A stretch of 64,000 bases of DNA, taken from assembly GCA_001799635.1 (NCBI GenBank), contig MGTV01000039.1, forward strand, positions 56,612 to 120,611. Direction: 5' to 3'. The DNA is from Elusimicrobia bacterium GWA2_62_23 (GTDB lineage Bacteria; Elusimicrobiota; Elusimicrobia; Elusimicrobiales; UBA9959). The notes below the pieces were generated by a model, which was not told the origin of the DNA, did not search any database, and saw only the letters and a program-made list of their open reading frames with translations. Positions 36,178-45,433 of the stretch are shown in pieces (within the stretch, counting starts at the first letter, position 1; each line of letters begins with the position of its first letter). The position numbers and the translations under genes are program-made.

Positions 36178-37144
36178 AAAACCTTTCGAACAGCCCTTCC
36201 GCCGCGCCGCACAGCCAGCCGGCGGCGTAGGCGCCGTGCAGGGCCGGGAAGAGCGGCAGCACGGCCGCCCGCCTGCCCCAGGTCCCGCCGGAAAGCAGGG
36301 CGGCCAAGAGGCTGCACCCCGCGTAAACGGCGGCCGGCAGGGCCGCGCGCTCCGGGCCCGCCGCCAGCAGCGCGGCCAGGGCGGCCGGCGGCAGCAGGGT
36401 AAAAGCGCAAAACCCCTTCGGGCTCAGGAGGGTGATCTGGCCGCGCCCGCGGCCGCAGGAAAAGACCTGGCGCAGGAAAGCGCGCAGGCCGCGGCGGCGC
36501 CTGTGCACCAGGTTGAGGTCCCCGCTCAGGACCATCCTTGCTCCGGCGGCGGCCAGCCTGCCCAGCAGCAGGTTCTCTTCGGCGCTGGTAAGGTGTCCCT
36601 CGAAAGCCGCGCCGTGTTCCCGCAGGAACCGGGCGTCCAGGGTAAGATTGCAAAGTATGAATTTTTCCGGCCCGGAAAAAGCGGTGCCTGAGACCGGCGA
36701 GAACCTTTCCCTGAACGGCCCGGAACCCCAGGGAGAGCAGAGCAACGCGTAGACGGCGGCTTCGAAGCGGCCGGCGGACGCGGAGAGCAGCTGCCCGCCA
36801 CCGAAGACCGCGGCGCCCGGGTGGGCACGGATCAGAGCTTCGAGCCTGGCGAAATAGCCCTCGGGGATAACGGTGTCATCGTCGAGAAAACAGAGCCAGC
36901 GCCCGCGCGCCATGGCGGCCAGGCGGTTGCGGGCCTCGCCGCGGCACATGCGCGGCAGCTGCACTGCCCTCACCTTGCCGCCGAATTCCGCCAGCACCCC
37001 GCTCGAGGCCGGGTCCTCTCCGTCAACCCCGGCCAGCACCTCGAGGGGTTTTCCGGCGTCCAGGACGCTGCGCAGGCAGGCCCGCAGCAGGTCAGGCCGG
37101 CCCCGCGTGAGGATCACAACGCTGACCTGGCTCTCAACGGCCAT
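36131..37144 (-). CDS. GT2-family glycosyltransferase with C-terminal membrane helices
   Basis: 337 residues. The GT-A core has VSVVILTRGRPDLLRACLRS, then WLCFLDDDTVIP (DxD site) and an A-E-E-N-L-L-L-G-R acceptor-side motif. Three hydrophobic segments follow (for example CAFTLLPPAALAALLAA), so it is membrane-anchored. It overlaps the giant gene upstream by 11 bases and converges with the kinase-like gene. Its donor sugar is unknown. Confidence 0.83.
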   Translation of the reverse strand: MAVESQVSVVILTRGRPDLLRACLRSVLDAGKPLEVLAGVDGEDPASSGVLAEFGGKVRAVQLPRMCRGEARNRLAAMARGRWLCFLDDDTVIPEGYFARLEALIRAHPGAAVFGGGQLLSASAGRFEAAVYALLCSPWGSGPFRERFSPVSGTAFSGPEKFILCNLTLDARFLREHGAAFEGHLTSAEENLLLGRLAAAGARMVLSGDLNLVHRRRRGLRAFLRQVFSCGRGRGQITLLSPKGFCAFTLLPPAALAALLAAGPERAALPAAVYAGCSLLAALLSGGTWGRRAAVLPLFPALHGAYAAGWLCGAAEGLFERFFRRRHPGRCYCEAKT

Positions 37145-40100
37145 CGGCTACCCTCCCCGCCTCGGCGGTCAGGCGCGAAATATACTCGTAGTTCTCCCTG
37201 CCTGCCCCCCCGGCCAGGAATTCTCTCCAGCCCGGCCCGGGGATCCCGCGCCGGTCCAAGGCCGCCCTGAGCCCTGAGGGCGCGGAGAAGGACGCACGCT
37301 CTCCGGCGGCCAACAGCAGCAGGCCGGCGGCCCGGGTGTAGAAATAATGCGGCGGCATCTCTCCCCAGAGCGAGCGCCAGGAGCCGGCAAAATGCGCCGA
37401 GCCGGCCGCCGCTGCCGCGCGCAGCTCTTCTTCGGAAGGGTGCGGCTTCGGCACCTGGCCGTAACAGAACACGCCGCCGTCCTCGGGACCGGCCCCGGTC
37501 ACCGGCGCGGCCAGGTCGGCCCAGAACAGGGGGTTATTTAGATAAGGCAGGCGGCAAAGCAGGGCGAAGGCCCGGCGGGTCAGCACCAGCGGGGAAGCGC
37601 GCAGCGCCGGAGAGGCGGCGCGGGCCTCGTTCAGGGCGGCGCAGGCGCGCAGGTAGGCGTTCCTGTCCCCGGCGGCCTCGTCGGGCAGCAGCAGGTAGAC
37701 CCGGTACAGGGAATCCAGCACGAGCGAGAGCGGGCCTCCGGCCCGCGCGGCCAGGTCCCGGCCGGCGGCGTCGAAGGCCGTTCTGTTGAACCAATCCGCC
37801 CCGCCGCTCCCGGCTTCAGACGCCCCGGTAAAAGCAGGGGCCGCCTGGTGCAGGGCCGTGAAAGCGCGGAAAGCGTAATCTCCCGGGTCTCCCCCCATGT
37901 AGCCGTCCAGCGGCAGGCCGGCCCCGCGGGCGTACTCCCGGCGGGAAAGGCGGTGCGGGGAACCGGCCGGCGAAGTGTAGCGGAGGATGTCCACGAGGTT
38001 CTTCAGGCAGTTGCGGCGCAGGAATTTTTCTGGCGTGTCGCCGGAAAAAAAGTGGCGCATCAGCAGCGTGTAGGCGTAAAAGGCCTCGGTCAGGTCCGCC
38101 GCTCCGCCCTGCCCGGGCACGGAGCGCGCGTTCTCCGGAATTCCGGCCAGCAGGCGCGAAGAACCGGGGAACTCCGCGGCCTTGGCTCCCCAGGCGCCCA
38201 TAAAGGCCGAGAAACCCGCCCGGTCCGCCACCAGCACCTCTCCGGTGAAAGGGAAGAGGGCCCTGAGCGCCCGCAGGCGCTTCGAGAGCGCCCGGTAAAC
38301 AGACCAGTCATCGCCGGGAGAAGAAACGTCCAGCACGCAGGCCAGGTCCATGTCGCTCAATCCAGCCACCCAGTCCCTGCCTGCCATGCCCCGGTAGAGG
38401 TACAGGGCGCGTATCCCGCGGCCGCGCAGCAACACGCCGGCCGCGCCCACGGCCGCCCCGTAAACGGCGCGGTAGGCCGCGGAGAAGGGCCATAAGCCGG
38501 CAGTAGCGGCGACAAAGCGGAAAAGCCGGCGGGCAGGAGGCTTTGAGAAAGAAGCGGCCGCGGGCGGCAGCCAGTCGCCGCCGCCGAAGATCACGCGGCG
38601 GGCACGCAGCAAGGATCCCGGTGCTAGAGCTATTCCCGGCGAAGGCGTCCGCAGCACGCTGACGTCGGTCAGGAAGTTGCGGGGCCCCGCCAGCGCCAGG
38701 CCGCCCTGAGCGCCGCCTTCGAGCGAGAGGCGCAGGGCCCTGAAGGTCCCCGCGGAATCTATGCCCGACTCCGAAGCAGAAACCGAGGTATCCGAGACAG
38801 ACATGGAAGCGCCGGCGGAGACCTGAAGCCCCCGGCGCCCGCGCAGGACGCAGCCCGAAAGAGAGGCGCGGCCGCCGCGCAGGTTCAGCGCCGAGGCTCC
38901 CGACGAGGACAGCGAACACTTTCGCAGCCGCGCCACGGCCTCGCCGGAGGCGTATAAAGCGTCGCCCGCGGAGATGAACGCGGACTCGGCCGCCAGCAGC
39001 CGTGCCCGGCCGCCCAGCGTGGCGCAGGGCAGAGCAGAGGTTTCCGCCCTGACCCCGCGCAGTTCCAGCGAGGAACTCCCGGACGCCGTGAATGCGCGCC
39101 CGGGCCCAAAGACCGAGCAGCCGCGCAGGTCTATTTCGGCGCGGCCTTCGGCCTCGGCCGCTGAACCAGGCACGCCGTCTAAAGCGCAATCCTCAGCGTA
39201 AAGTTCAGAAGCGCCGGCGGCCTTCAGCCCGACCCCTGAACCGGCGACAGAACAGTCTTCGAGGCGAAGCCGGGCCCGCCCGGCAGAGGAAGCCGCGGCA
39301 CCTGTCTGGCCCTCGAAGCGGCAGCCGCGCAGCTCGCCCGCGGTGTTGCCGGTGAATTCCGCGCCGGAAAGGCCGCCGCGCAGCGCGCTCGACTCCAGCA
39401 GAAGGTCCGGGCAATCCTCAGCCCGCAGGGCGGCGCCGGCGGCGCCGGAGAACAGCAGGCCGCGGCCCCGGAAGCGGCAACAGCCCAGCAGGAGCGCACC
39501 CAGCAGCGAATCCTCGAAAACGCAGTCGTAGAAGCCGGCGGCGGCGGCCAGTTCCAGCCGCACCCCGGGGCCGCTGTTCCCCCTGAACACCGACGTGAAG
39601 GCGCGAACGGTGTTGCGTCCCAGGCCTTCTATCCCGAAGGCGCATTTTTCCAGGAGGCAGTCTTGCAGGCGCAGCGAATTATGCCCGGCGAGCCGCAGGG
39701 CGGCGCCAGGAGACCCCGAGACGCGGCAGCGTACCAGTTCGATGACGTTGGTGCCGCGCGCCGTTATCCCAGCGCCGTTTTCGGAGAAAACGGACCCCGA
39801 GGCCCGAAGAACGGAGGCACCTGAAAGGCTCACCGCGTGCCCCTTGTTGCGGTCGAAGCGGCAATTCTCCAACCGCAGAGAGGCCGCGCCGGAGGCGGTG
39901 ACGCCGAATTCTCCGCCGGCTACGTCGCAGTTCAGGGCGTGGAGGGCCGCCGCCCCTTCCGCGAGCAGCGCGCCGGCGGAACAGCCGGAGGCCGAGAATT
40001 TTTCCAGCAGCGCGGCCGCCTCACCTGAAAGGTGCAGGGCCCTGCCCGCGCCGGAAACGGTCACCCCGCACAGGGCCGCCCTGGCCCGGTTCGCGGTCTC

Positions 40101-41204
40101 GAAGGCGGGGCCTTCCCCGCAGTCGGCCGCCCCGCCGGAGAAAAGGAACGTGGCGTCGTCCAGCACCCTGGCCGCCGGCCCGCCCTGCCCGCTGAAAGAG
40201 CAATCCTTCAGCGCCCCGGCGGCTTCGCCTGAAAGTTCCAGGCCTCGGCGGCAGGAGAGAAAAACCGAATTTTCCGCCCGCAGGAAAGCGTGGTCCCAGG
40301 CGCTGAGCGCGCAGGCTCCGGCGCCCTCAAGAGAACAATACGCCAGGGAAACCTTGCCGCCGCCCAGGGCGTGCACCCCGCCGAAAGAGGGCCCGCAAAA
40401 GCGGATCGGGGCCGCCTGGGAGCCCGCCGCGCGGAATTCGCCGTAGACCAGGAGCTTGGCAAAGCCGCTGTCCAGTTCCCGCAGTGAGCCGTCGGCCGCG
40501 GCCCGCACCACCGGGAAGAACCACGGCTCGCTGCGCAGGAAGGAGATCTCGGTGCCGGGCTCCACTCGAACGCTGGCGCCGGGGGCGATGGTAAGATAGT
40601 CGGCCACCGTCACCCGCCCGCTCCAGACCTCGTCGCCGGTTATACGGCCGCTCTTCACGGCCGCGGCCGTGCCCGCCCCGGCGGCGGCGCCGGGCCTGAG
40701 GAGAGCGGCCGCCGTTCTTGTCAGCGCCGGGTGAAGGCGGGATTCCCAATAAAGAGAGGCGGCGTTGAGCAGGGACCTGAACGCGCGCGGCAGGAGGAAG
40801 ACCGCCGCGCAGAGAGAGAAGTAAGCGGCGTAGCCCAGCGCGGACAGGACCTTGTTCGCGGCTAGGCTGTAAGCGGCCGCGAGGGGCCAGAAGGCCCCGT
40901 CCCCGGCTGGCCACCTGACCGCCCCCCTTTCCAGCGAGCGGACGCGGGCCGCCGGCTGGAAAGCCGAAGGCGGGAAGTCGGGCAGCAGGTTGGCGTCCCC
41001 CTTCGTCAGCACGAAGCGGCCGTTGAGGTTGAGCAGCACCCTGTGGATGACGTAACCTGCCGGCCGGCCCGCCTCCCACTTCACCAGCAGGGCCAGGTCG
41101 CCGGCCGCCAGCGCGCCGGGCGCGCAGGGTTCGGCCAGGGCGGCGTCGCCCGGTTCCAGCGCGAAGCGCATGGAGTGGCCTAAGACGGGGTAGGATTTCT
41201 GCAA
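37134..41204 (-). CDS. Giant protein: S26B-type signal peptidase, parallel beta-helix and nucleotidyltransferase domains
   Basis: 1,356 residues. Residues 1-100: S26 peptidase with catalytic Ser in VLGHSMRFALEPGD, His in YVIHRVLL and TKGDANLLPD, the Ser/His (SipW/ER) type. Residues 130-170: hydrophobic segments. Residues 185-875: many short repeats of the form L-x-x-C-x-F/V-x-G/A-x3-G, a right-handed beta-helix. Near residue 950: GLSDMDLACVLD, a nucleotidyltransferase metal motif, then 400 helical residues. TTG at 41204 is chosen for GGAGAAAAAC upstream; GTG at 41225 overlapping the previous stop is the alternative. The N-terminal part could cleave the neighbouring peptide; its topology is not clear. 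Confidence 0.8.
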   Translation of the reverse strand: MQKSYPVLGHSMRFALEPGDAALAEPCAPGALAAGDLALLVKWEAGRPAGYVIHRVLLNLNGRFVLTKGDANLLPDFPPSAFQPAARVRSLERGAVRWPAGDGAFWPLAAAYSLAANKVLSALGYAAYFSLCAAVFLLPRAFRSLLNAASLYWESRLHPALTRTAAALLRPGAAAGAGTAAAVKSGRITGDEVWSGRVTVADYLTIAPGASVRVEPGTEISFLRSEPWFFPVVRAAADGSLRELDSGFAKLLVYGEFRAAGSQAAPIRFCGPSFGGVHALGGGKVSLAYCSLEGAGACALSAWDHAFLRAENSVFLSCRRGLELSGEAAGALKDCSFSGQGGPAARVLDDATFLFSGGAADCGEGPAFETANRARAALCGVTVSGAGRALHLSGEAAALLEKFSASGCSAGALLAEGAAALHALNCDVAGGEFGVTASGAASLRLENCRFDRNKGHAVSLSGASVLRASGSVFSENGAGITARGTNVIELVRCRVSGSPGAALRLAGHNSLRLQDCLLEKCAFGIEGLGRNTVRAFTSVFRGNSGPGVRLELAAAAGFYDCVFEDSLLGALLLGCCRFRGRGLLFSGAAGAALRAEDCPDLLLESSALRGGLSGAEFTGNTAGELRGCRFEGQTGAAASSAGRARLRLEDCSVAGSGVGLKAAGASELYAEDCALDGVPGSAAEAEGRAEIDLRGCSVFGPGRAFTASGSSSLELRGVRAETSALPCATLGGRARLLAAESAFISAGDALYASGEAVARLRKCSLSSSGASALNLRGGRASLSGCVLRGRRGLQVSAGASMSVSDTSVSASESGIDSAGTFRALRLSLEGGAQGGLALAGPRNFLTDVSVLRTPSPGIALAPGSLLRARRVIFGGGDWLPPAAASFSKPPARRLFRFVAATAGLWPFSAAYRAVYGAAVGAAGVLLRGRGIRALYLYRGMAGRDWVAGLSDMDLACVLDVSSPGDDWSVYRALSKRLRALRALFPFTGEVLVADRAGFSAFMGAWGAKAAEFPGSSRLLAGIPENARSVPGQGGAADLTEAFYAYTLLMRHFFSGDTPEKFLRRNCLKNLVDILRYTSPAGSPHRLSRREYARGAGLPLDGYMGGDPGDYAFRAFTALHQAAPAFTGASEAGSGGADWFNRTAFDAAGRDLAARAGGPLSLVLDSLYRVYLLLPDEAAGDRNAYLRACAALNEARAASPALRASPLVLTRRAFALLCRLPYLNNPLFWADLAAPVTGAGPEDGGVFCYGQVPKPHPSEEELRAAAAAGSAHFAGSWRSLWGEMPPHYFYTRAAGLLLLAAGERASFSAPSGLRAALDRRGIPGPGWREFLAGGAGRENYEYISRLTAEAGRVADGR

Positions 41205-41221
41205 GTTTTTCTCCGGGCGTG

Positions 41222-42028
41222 TCACCTGCCGCGGCGGGCGGGCGGCCTGGTCTCCAGCGCCGGGTCCAGCTCGTCGAGGAAAGCGAGGGCTTTGCGGCAC
41301 CATTTATCCACGAACACCTCGCGGTTCTTAACCGCCCAGGCGTGGAAGGAGGCGTGGTCGCCGAAGCTGGAGTGGTCGCGGTGCCAGACGAACACATCCT
41401 TGGCGACCTTGAGCTTCCACCCCGCCTGGCGCAGGCGCAGGGAATAGTCGAAATCCTCGAAGCAGCCGGTGCCGAAACGCTCGTCCAGCAGGCCCACGCT
41501 CTCGTACGCCTCGCGCCGCACCATGAAGCAGAAGCCCACCAGGCGGTGGACCTCGAAACTTTCCGCCGGGAACCGCAGCCTCATGACCTGGGCGAAGGCG
41601 CGCAGGGACGCCGTGTCGCGCTCCACTTTAGGGTCCAGTACTACGCGCTGCACGCCCACGGTCCTGTTCGTCAGGGGCCCGCAGGCGCCGGCCGCCGGGT
41701 CGGCGTCCAGGCAGGCGGCGAGCCCCTGCAGCCCGTTCTCGAAGAAAGCCACGTCGCTGTTGACCACGGCTATGTAGTCCCCGGAGGCCGCCTTCAGGCC
41801 GCGGTTCACGGTCTTCGCGAAGCCGGAATTCCTGGGGTTGCGCAGTTTTACCGCGCCCTTTACCCCGGCTATGAACCGGCGGGTCTCCGGGCCGGAACAG
41901 TCGTCCACCAGCACGAGTTCGTAGCGGCCGCGGGCGGTGCGTTCCAGACTGGCCAGGCAGGCCTTAAGCTGCGGCAGGGCATTATAGACCGGGATGACTA
42001 CGCTGATCTTTTTCTTATCGCGAGGCAT
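41222..42028 (-). CDS. GT2-family glycosyltransferase (rhamnosyl/WbbL-like)
   Basis: 268 residues. The GT-A start ISVVIPVYNALPQLKACLAS, the donor site ELVLVDDCSG, the metal motif VVNSDVAF and GTGCFEDFDYSLRLRQAGWKL (catalytic E-D-x-D) are clear. It is soluble. It overlaps the kinase-like gene upstream by 14 bases and sits just before the giant gene. Confidence 0.9.
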   Translation of the reverse strand: MPRDKKKISVVIPVYNALPQLKACLASLERTARGRYELVLVDDCSGPETRRFIAGVKGAVKLRNPRNSGFAKTVNRGLKAASGDYIAVVNSDVAFFENGLQGLAACLDADPAAGACGPLTNRTVGVQRVVLDPKVERDTASLRAFAQVMRLRFPAESFEVHRLVGFCFMVRREAYESVGLLDERFGTGCFEDFDYSLRLRQAGWKLKVAKDVFVWHRDHSSFGDHASFHAWAVKNREVFVDKWCRKALAFLDELDPALETRPPARRGR

Positions 42029-42770
42029 GTACGTAAGTCCCTTTGCCGGCTCTACCCGGCTCCAGTATGATCTCAGGCGCCCTGCCGTCGGCCAGCAGGA
42101 CGTCGCAACCGCAGGCGGCTATGCGCACGACTTCTGCGAGTTTACTCTTCATCCCGCCGCTGACGTCCCCGGCGGCGTCCGGCATGGCCCGGCGGATGGC
42201 GGCCAGCTTTCTCGCCCGCACGGCCGGCACCGGCTCTCCGGCGGCATCCAGGAGGCCCGGAGCGCCGGTCAGGAACACCGCCAGGCGCGGTTTGAAGGCC
42301 GCGCAGACGGCCGCCAGCAAGGCGTCGCTGGATACCACCCGGAAGCCGGCCGGGCAGTCGAAAATGTCGCTGTTGATGACGGGGACGAAGCCGGAGCGCA
42401 GCCTGCGCCGCAGTTCGGCCCCGCGGTAAAGGGAAAGCCGGCCGCTGGAGAAACGGAAGTAATCCCTGCCGGGGCAGCTCAGCGCCCGCAGCCCGGCCCT
42501 GGCGAGTTCGCCTACCAGGAGGCCGTGGAGGCGCGCGAGGCCGGCCCTGATGTCATCCACCGGCACCGGCGCCCCGGCGGGGATGGCGCCGGAAAGATAG
42601 CCGTAGCGGCGGGCAGGGGGCTTGCCGAAGGAGCCGGTGCCGTGTACCAGCAGGCAGGGTTCCCTCAGCCGCGATAGCGCCGCGGCGAGGCGCCTGGCGG
42701 AAAGCCGGTCGAAGACCGGTTTTTCCCCCCCGCGCGTAATCACGCTGCCGCCCGCTTTTATCGCCAGCAT
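42015..42770 (-). CDS. Isopentenyl-phosphate-kinase-like amino-acid-kinase-family enzyme
   Basis: 251 residues of the amino acid kinase fold. AIKAGGSVIT, then LVHGTGSFGKPPARRYGYLSG, VPVINSDIF, LSSDALL-like VVSSDALLAAV, FLTGAPGLLD and DVSGGMKSKLAEV follow the IPK pattern. In known IPKs the GSFGH histidine binds the substrate phosphate; here it is Lys. It may therefore phosphorylate isopentenyl phosphate poorly or use another monophosphate. It has a leaderless-type promoter in the 24-bp gap to the divergent gene. Confidence 0.78.
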   Translation of the reverse strand: MLAIKAGGSVITRGGEKPVFDRLSARRLAAALSRLREPCLLVHGTGSFGKPPARRYGYLSGAIPAGAPVPVDDIRAGLARLHGLLVGELARAGLRALSCPGRDYFRFSSGRLSLYRGAELRRRLRSGFVPVINSDIFDCPAGFRVVSSDALLAAVCAAFKPRLAVFLTGAPGLLDAAGEPVPAVRARKLAAIRRAMPDAAGDVSGGMKSKLAEVVRIAACGCDVLLADGRAPEIILEPGRAGKGTYVHASR

Positions 42771-42777
42771 ATCAAAT

Positions 42778-42783
42778 ATTATA
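42778..42783 (-). promoter_or_regulatory. -10 box of IPK-like gene, leaderless type
   Basis: TATAAT on the minus strand ends 7 bases before the ATG at 42770. It overlaps by two bases the -10 box of the divergent gene. Confidence 0.65.
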
Positions 42784-42787
42784 GAAT
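42782..42787 (+). promoter_or_regulatory. -10 box of TMTC-like gene, leaderless type
   Basis: TAGAAT ends 7 bases before the ATG at 42795. With the minus-strand box it forms a compact divergent promoter of 24 bp between two start codons; any -35 elements must lie inside the opposite genes. Confidence 0.6.
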
Positions 42788-42794
42788 TCTTTTG

Positions 42795-44528
42795 ATGGCG
42801 AACCCCGTAAAAACCGGCGCGCTCCTGCTTTGGGCGGTCATTCCCGCCTTAGCGGCCCTGGCCGCGCACGCCCCCGGCCTGTCCGGCAACTTCCTCTGGG
42901 ACGACGCCGCCCTCGTCGAGTCGAACCCGTTCGTCGCCGACTGCGCCAACCTGGGCCCCGCCCTCTCGCTTTCGAATCTTTTTAATGTGCTCCCGGTGCC
43001 CATGAGCGCCAGGCCGGTGGTCAACGCCTCCCTCATCGCCGACAGCTGCGCCGGCGGCGGCGCCAGGGCCATGCGCCTGACCAACCTGCTGTTCCACTGC
43101 GCCAATTCGGTGCTGGTCTTCCTGCTGGCGCTGACGTTCTCCGGCGCTGCGCCAGCCTCCGCCGCGGCAGCCCTGCTTTTCGCCGTGCACCCCGCCGCCG
43201 CCGAGGCTGTGCAGATAGTTGTTTTCAGGGCGCATCTGCTGGGCTTCTTCTTCTTCGCCTGCGCGCTGCTGGCCTCCGTCTATTACGCCCGCCGCCCGGC
43301 CCTGCTTTCCGCCGCCGCTGCCGCCGGGACCGCCTTGCTGGGAATGCTGAGCGTGGAAACAGCCGCCGTGCTGCCGGCCGCGGCCGCAGCCGCGGTCTAT
43401 TACGACTCAGGCCGGGACGGCCTGCGCCGCGCCTCTCACCTGCTGGCCGCCCTGCTGCTGGCGCTGGCTTTCTACGCCTGGTTCAGGGCGCCCCGCGCCG
43501 GTTACGACATCGCCGGCGCCTCCCGCCCCGGGATAAGCGCGGCGTCCGGGCTTTATCCCGCGGATCTTTTTTCCGGCGCCGCCGCGCCGGCGGCCGCCGC
43601 CCTGCCGCCGCAATGGCGCTCGGTCTACTCCGCCCCGCTCTCGAATCTCTATACCATGGCCGCCGTGGCGGCCGGGTACGCCCGTGACGCGGCCTCGCCC
43701 CGCCGCCTCAGCCCCGACTATAACCCCGAGATCGTCACCGGCTTCGGCCGGGCCGCCCTGCCGCTGCTGTTCTCGCTGTGCCTGCTGGCGGCATCGGCCG
43801 GCCTCCTTTACCAACGCCGGCTCTCCGGGCTGGGCCTGGCGCTGTTCGTGATAACCCTGCTGCCGGCCCTTAACCTGGTGCCGCTCTACAACCTGAAGGC
43901 GGACCGCTACCTCTACTTCCCCCTGGCCGGCGCGGTCCTGGCCGCGGCCGCCCTGATCCGGCTCACTACGGCGAGGAAAGAGTACTGGGCGCCGGTGGCC
44001 GCCGCCGCGCTGCTCCTTGGAGCGGTCACGCTGAAACGCGCCCCGGTCTTCCGCGACGACCTCGCTTTTTTCGCGGAAGCCGTGAAGAGCTCGCCTTCTT
44101 CTTCCAGGGCCAAGGCGAACCTGTCCGCCGCGCTGCTGCGTTCCGGGGATTGCAGCGGCGCCGCCATGCAGGCAGGTAAGGCCTCCAGCCTGGACCCCGG
44201 CAACATGCCCCTGCGCCTGCGCCTGGCCTACACGTTGGCCACCTGTGGACACGGTCGGGAAGCCCTGCCGGAGGCTCGACTGGCCCTGGCCTCCGCCCCC
44301 GGCTCCGCCGAAGCTCTGTACCTGACGGGGCTTTTGACGCTGAAACAGGACCGCGCGGCCGGAAGGCTGCTGCTTGAGCGAGCTTTAAAGGCCGACCCGT
44401 CAATGGAAGAAGCCGCCCTCACGCTTGCATTGCTGGATAAAAAATCGGCCCGGCGACTGCCGCCGGGCGAGAAAGCCAGAATGGCCATGCTGGCGGAGTT
44501 TTACCGCTCCGCCGGCTTATTTTTTTGA
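42795..44528 (+). CDS. TMTC-like GT-C membrane protein with TPR tail
   Basis: 577 residues. The N-terminal loop G-N-F-L-W-D-D-A-A-L-V-E-S-N-P resembles the acidic pair of GT-C O-mannosyltransferases (TMTC/PMT type), followed by about ten membrane helices and, after residue 440, TPR-like helices (RAKANLSAALLRSGD, then SAEALYLTGLLTLKQDRA). It could transfer sugar from a lipid carrier to proteins outside the membrane. A TTG at 42792 just before the ATG is possible. Its end overlaps the convergent protease gene by 12 bases. Confidence 0.75.
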   Translation: MANPVKTGALLLWAVIPALAALAAHAPGLSGNFLWDDAALVESNPFVADCANLGPALSLSNLFNVLPVPMSARPVVNASLIADSCAGGGARAMRLTNLLFHCANSVLVFLLALTFSGAAPASAAAALLFAVHPAAAEAVQIVVFRAHLLGFFFFACALLASVYYARRPALLSAAAAAGTALLGMLSVETAAVLPAAAAAAVYYDSGRDGLRRASHLLAALLLALAFYAWFRAPRAGYDIAGASRPGISAASGLYPADLFSGAAAPAAAALPPQWRSVYSAPLSNLYTMAAVAAGYARDAASPRRLSPDYNPEIVTGFGRAALPLLFSLCLLAASAGLLYQRRLSGLGLALFVITLLPALNLVPLYNLKADRYLYFPLAGAVLAAAALIRLTTARKEYWAPVAAAALLLGAVTLKRAPVFRDDLAFFAEAVKSSPSSSRAKANLSAALLRSGDCSGAAMQAGKASSLDPGNMPLRLRLAYTLATCGHGREALPEARLALASAPGSAEALYLTGLLTLKQDRAAGRLLLERALKADPSMEEAALTLALLDKKSARRLPPGEKARMAMLAEFYRSAGLFF

Positions 44529-45419
44529 GCCGAAATTCGTGAATGAAAAAGTGGACAATTGCACCGGCTTGAAATTGAAGCTGGCCGAGCGCCGCCCGGC
44601 GCCCGACTCCGCCTTCTCGTCGCGGCTGTAGCCGGTCAGCCACACCGACCATTTCCTGTTAAGGTCCGCTTCCCCCCCGAGCCTGTACACCTTCCAGAGC
44701 GCCTTTTCCAGGGGTTCTCCCTCCCTTACCGCCTCGCACAGGCCCTTGAACTGCAGCCGGTTTGCGGGCTTGTAGAGGTAAAGAACCGTGCCGTAGGCCT
44801 GCAGGTACCAGTCGGCTATGCGCGGCTCGGAGTCCAGGTCCTCTATCTTGAGCTTGAAAAAGGTCTGGAAAGGAAAACGGCGATTCTCCGGGAAATAGGC
44901 CAGCGCCCTGCCCCAGGGCCCGCCCTCCGGCGACACCGACTCCTCCAGGTAGACCGCCAGCCCCTCGTTGAGCCACTGCGGCGGATATTTGAGCTTCTCG
45001 GCGAAATAACCTTCGAAATACAGGTGGCCGAGCTCGTGGGCTATCACGGCCTTGAGCTTGCCCATGTCCCCCGTGTCGTAAACCACCACCGTCTTCTTGC
45101 CGAAGTAGGCCAGGCCTTTGGACCATTTAGGCGGGTTGAATTCCCCGGCCAGGTAGGAAGCCTGGGAAGAGTAGATATAGATCTTGGCCTTCTCTTTCAC
45201 CATCCACGGGGCGAACATGGCCATGGACATGCGCATGGCGGCGTACATCTTCTCCATCTCCAGGGAAATGGAAGCGGGGGACCACGAGGACTCGTGGTAG
45301 ATCTCGAAATGCGGGGAAGTTTTGACGTGCCAGGTAGGAGCGATCACGGCCGGGGGCGCTTCGGCCCTGGCGGGCGCGCCGGCGGTCAGCAGCAGCACAA
45401 GCAGGAAAATATGGCGCAT
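44517..45419 (-). CDS. Secreted gluzincin metalloprotease (peptidase MA-like)
   Basis: 300 residues. Signal peptide MRHIFLLVLLLTAGAPARA. The zinc site is VIAHELGHLYF, with the third ligand Glu in WLNEGLAVYLE, in the spacing of M1/MA-like peptidases. The C-terminal third is helical. It is the last gene of the pilus cluster, 14 bases after a pilin-like gene, so it may act on envelope or pilus proteins, but the substrate is not known. Confidence 0.83.
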   Translation of the reverse strand: MRHIFLLVLLLTAGAPARAEAPPAVIAPTWHVKTSPHFEIYHESSWSPASISLEMEKMYAAMRMSMAMFAPWMVKEKAKIYIYSSQASYLAGEFNPPKWSKGLAYFGKKTVVVYDTGDMGKLKAVIAHELGHLYFEGYFAEKLKYPPQWLNEGLAVYLEESVSPEGGPWGRALAYFPENRRFPFQTFFKLKIEDLDSEPRIADWYLQAYGTVLYLYKPANRLQFKGLCEAVREGEPLEKALWKVYRLGGEADLNRKWSVWLTGYSRDEKAESGAGRRSASFNFKPVQLSTFSFTNFGSKK

Positions 45420-45433
45420 CGCACCGCTCCCGT

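Noticed and set aside
38580..40650. Repetitive DNA array or CRISPR in the giant gene
   Set aside because: The repetition is at protein level (beta-helix rungs) with variable DNA; there are no identical direct repeats with regular spacers.
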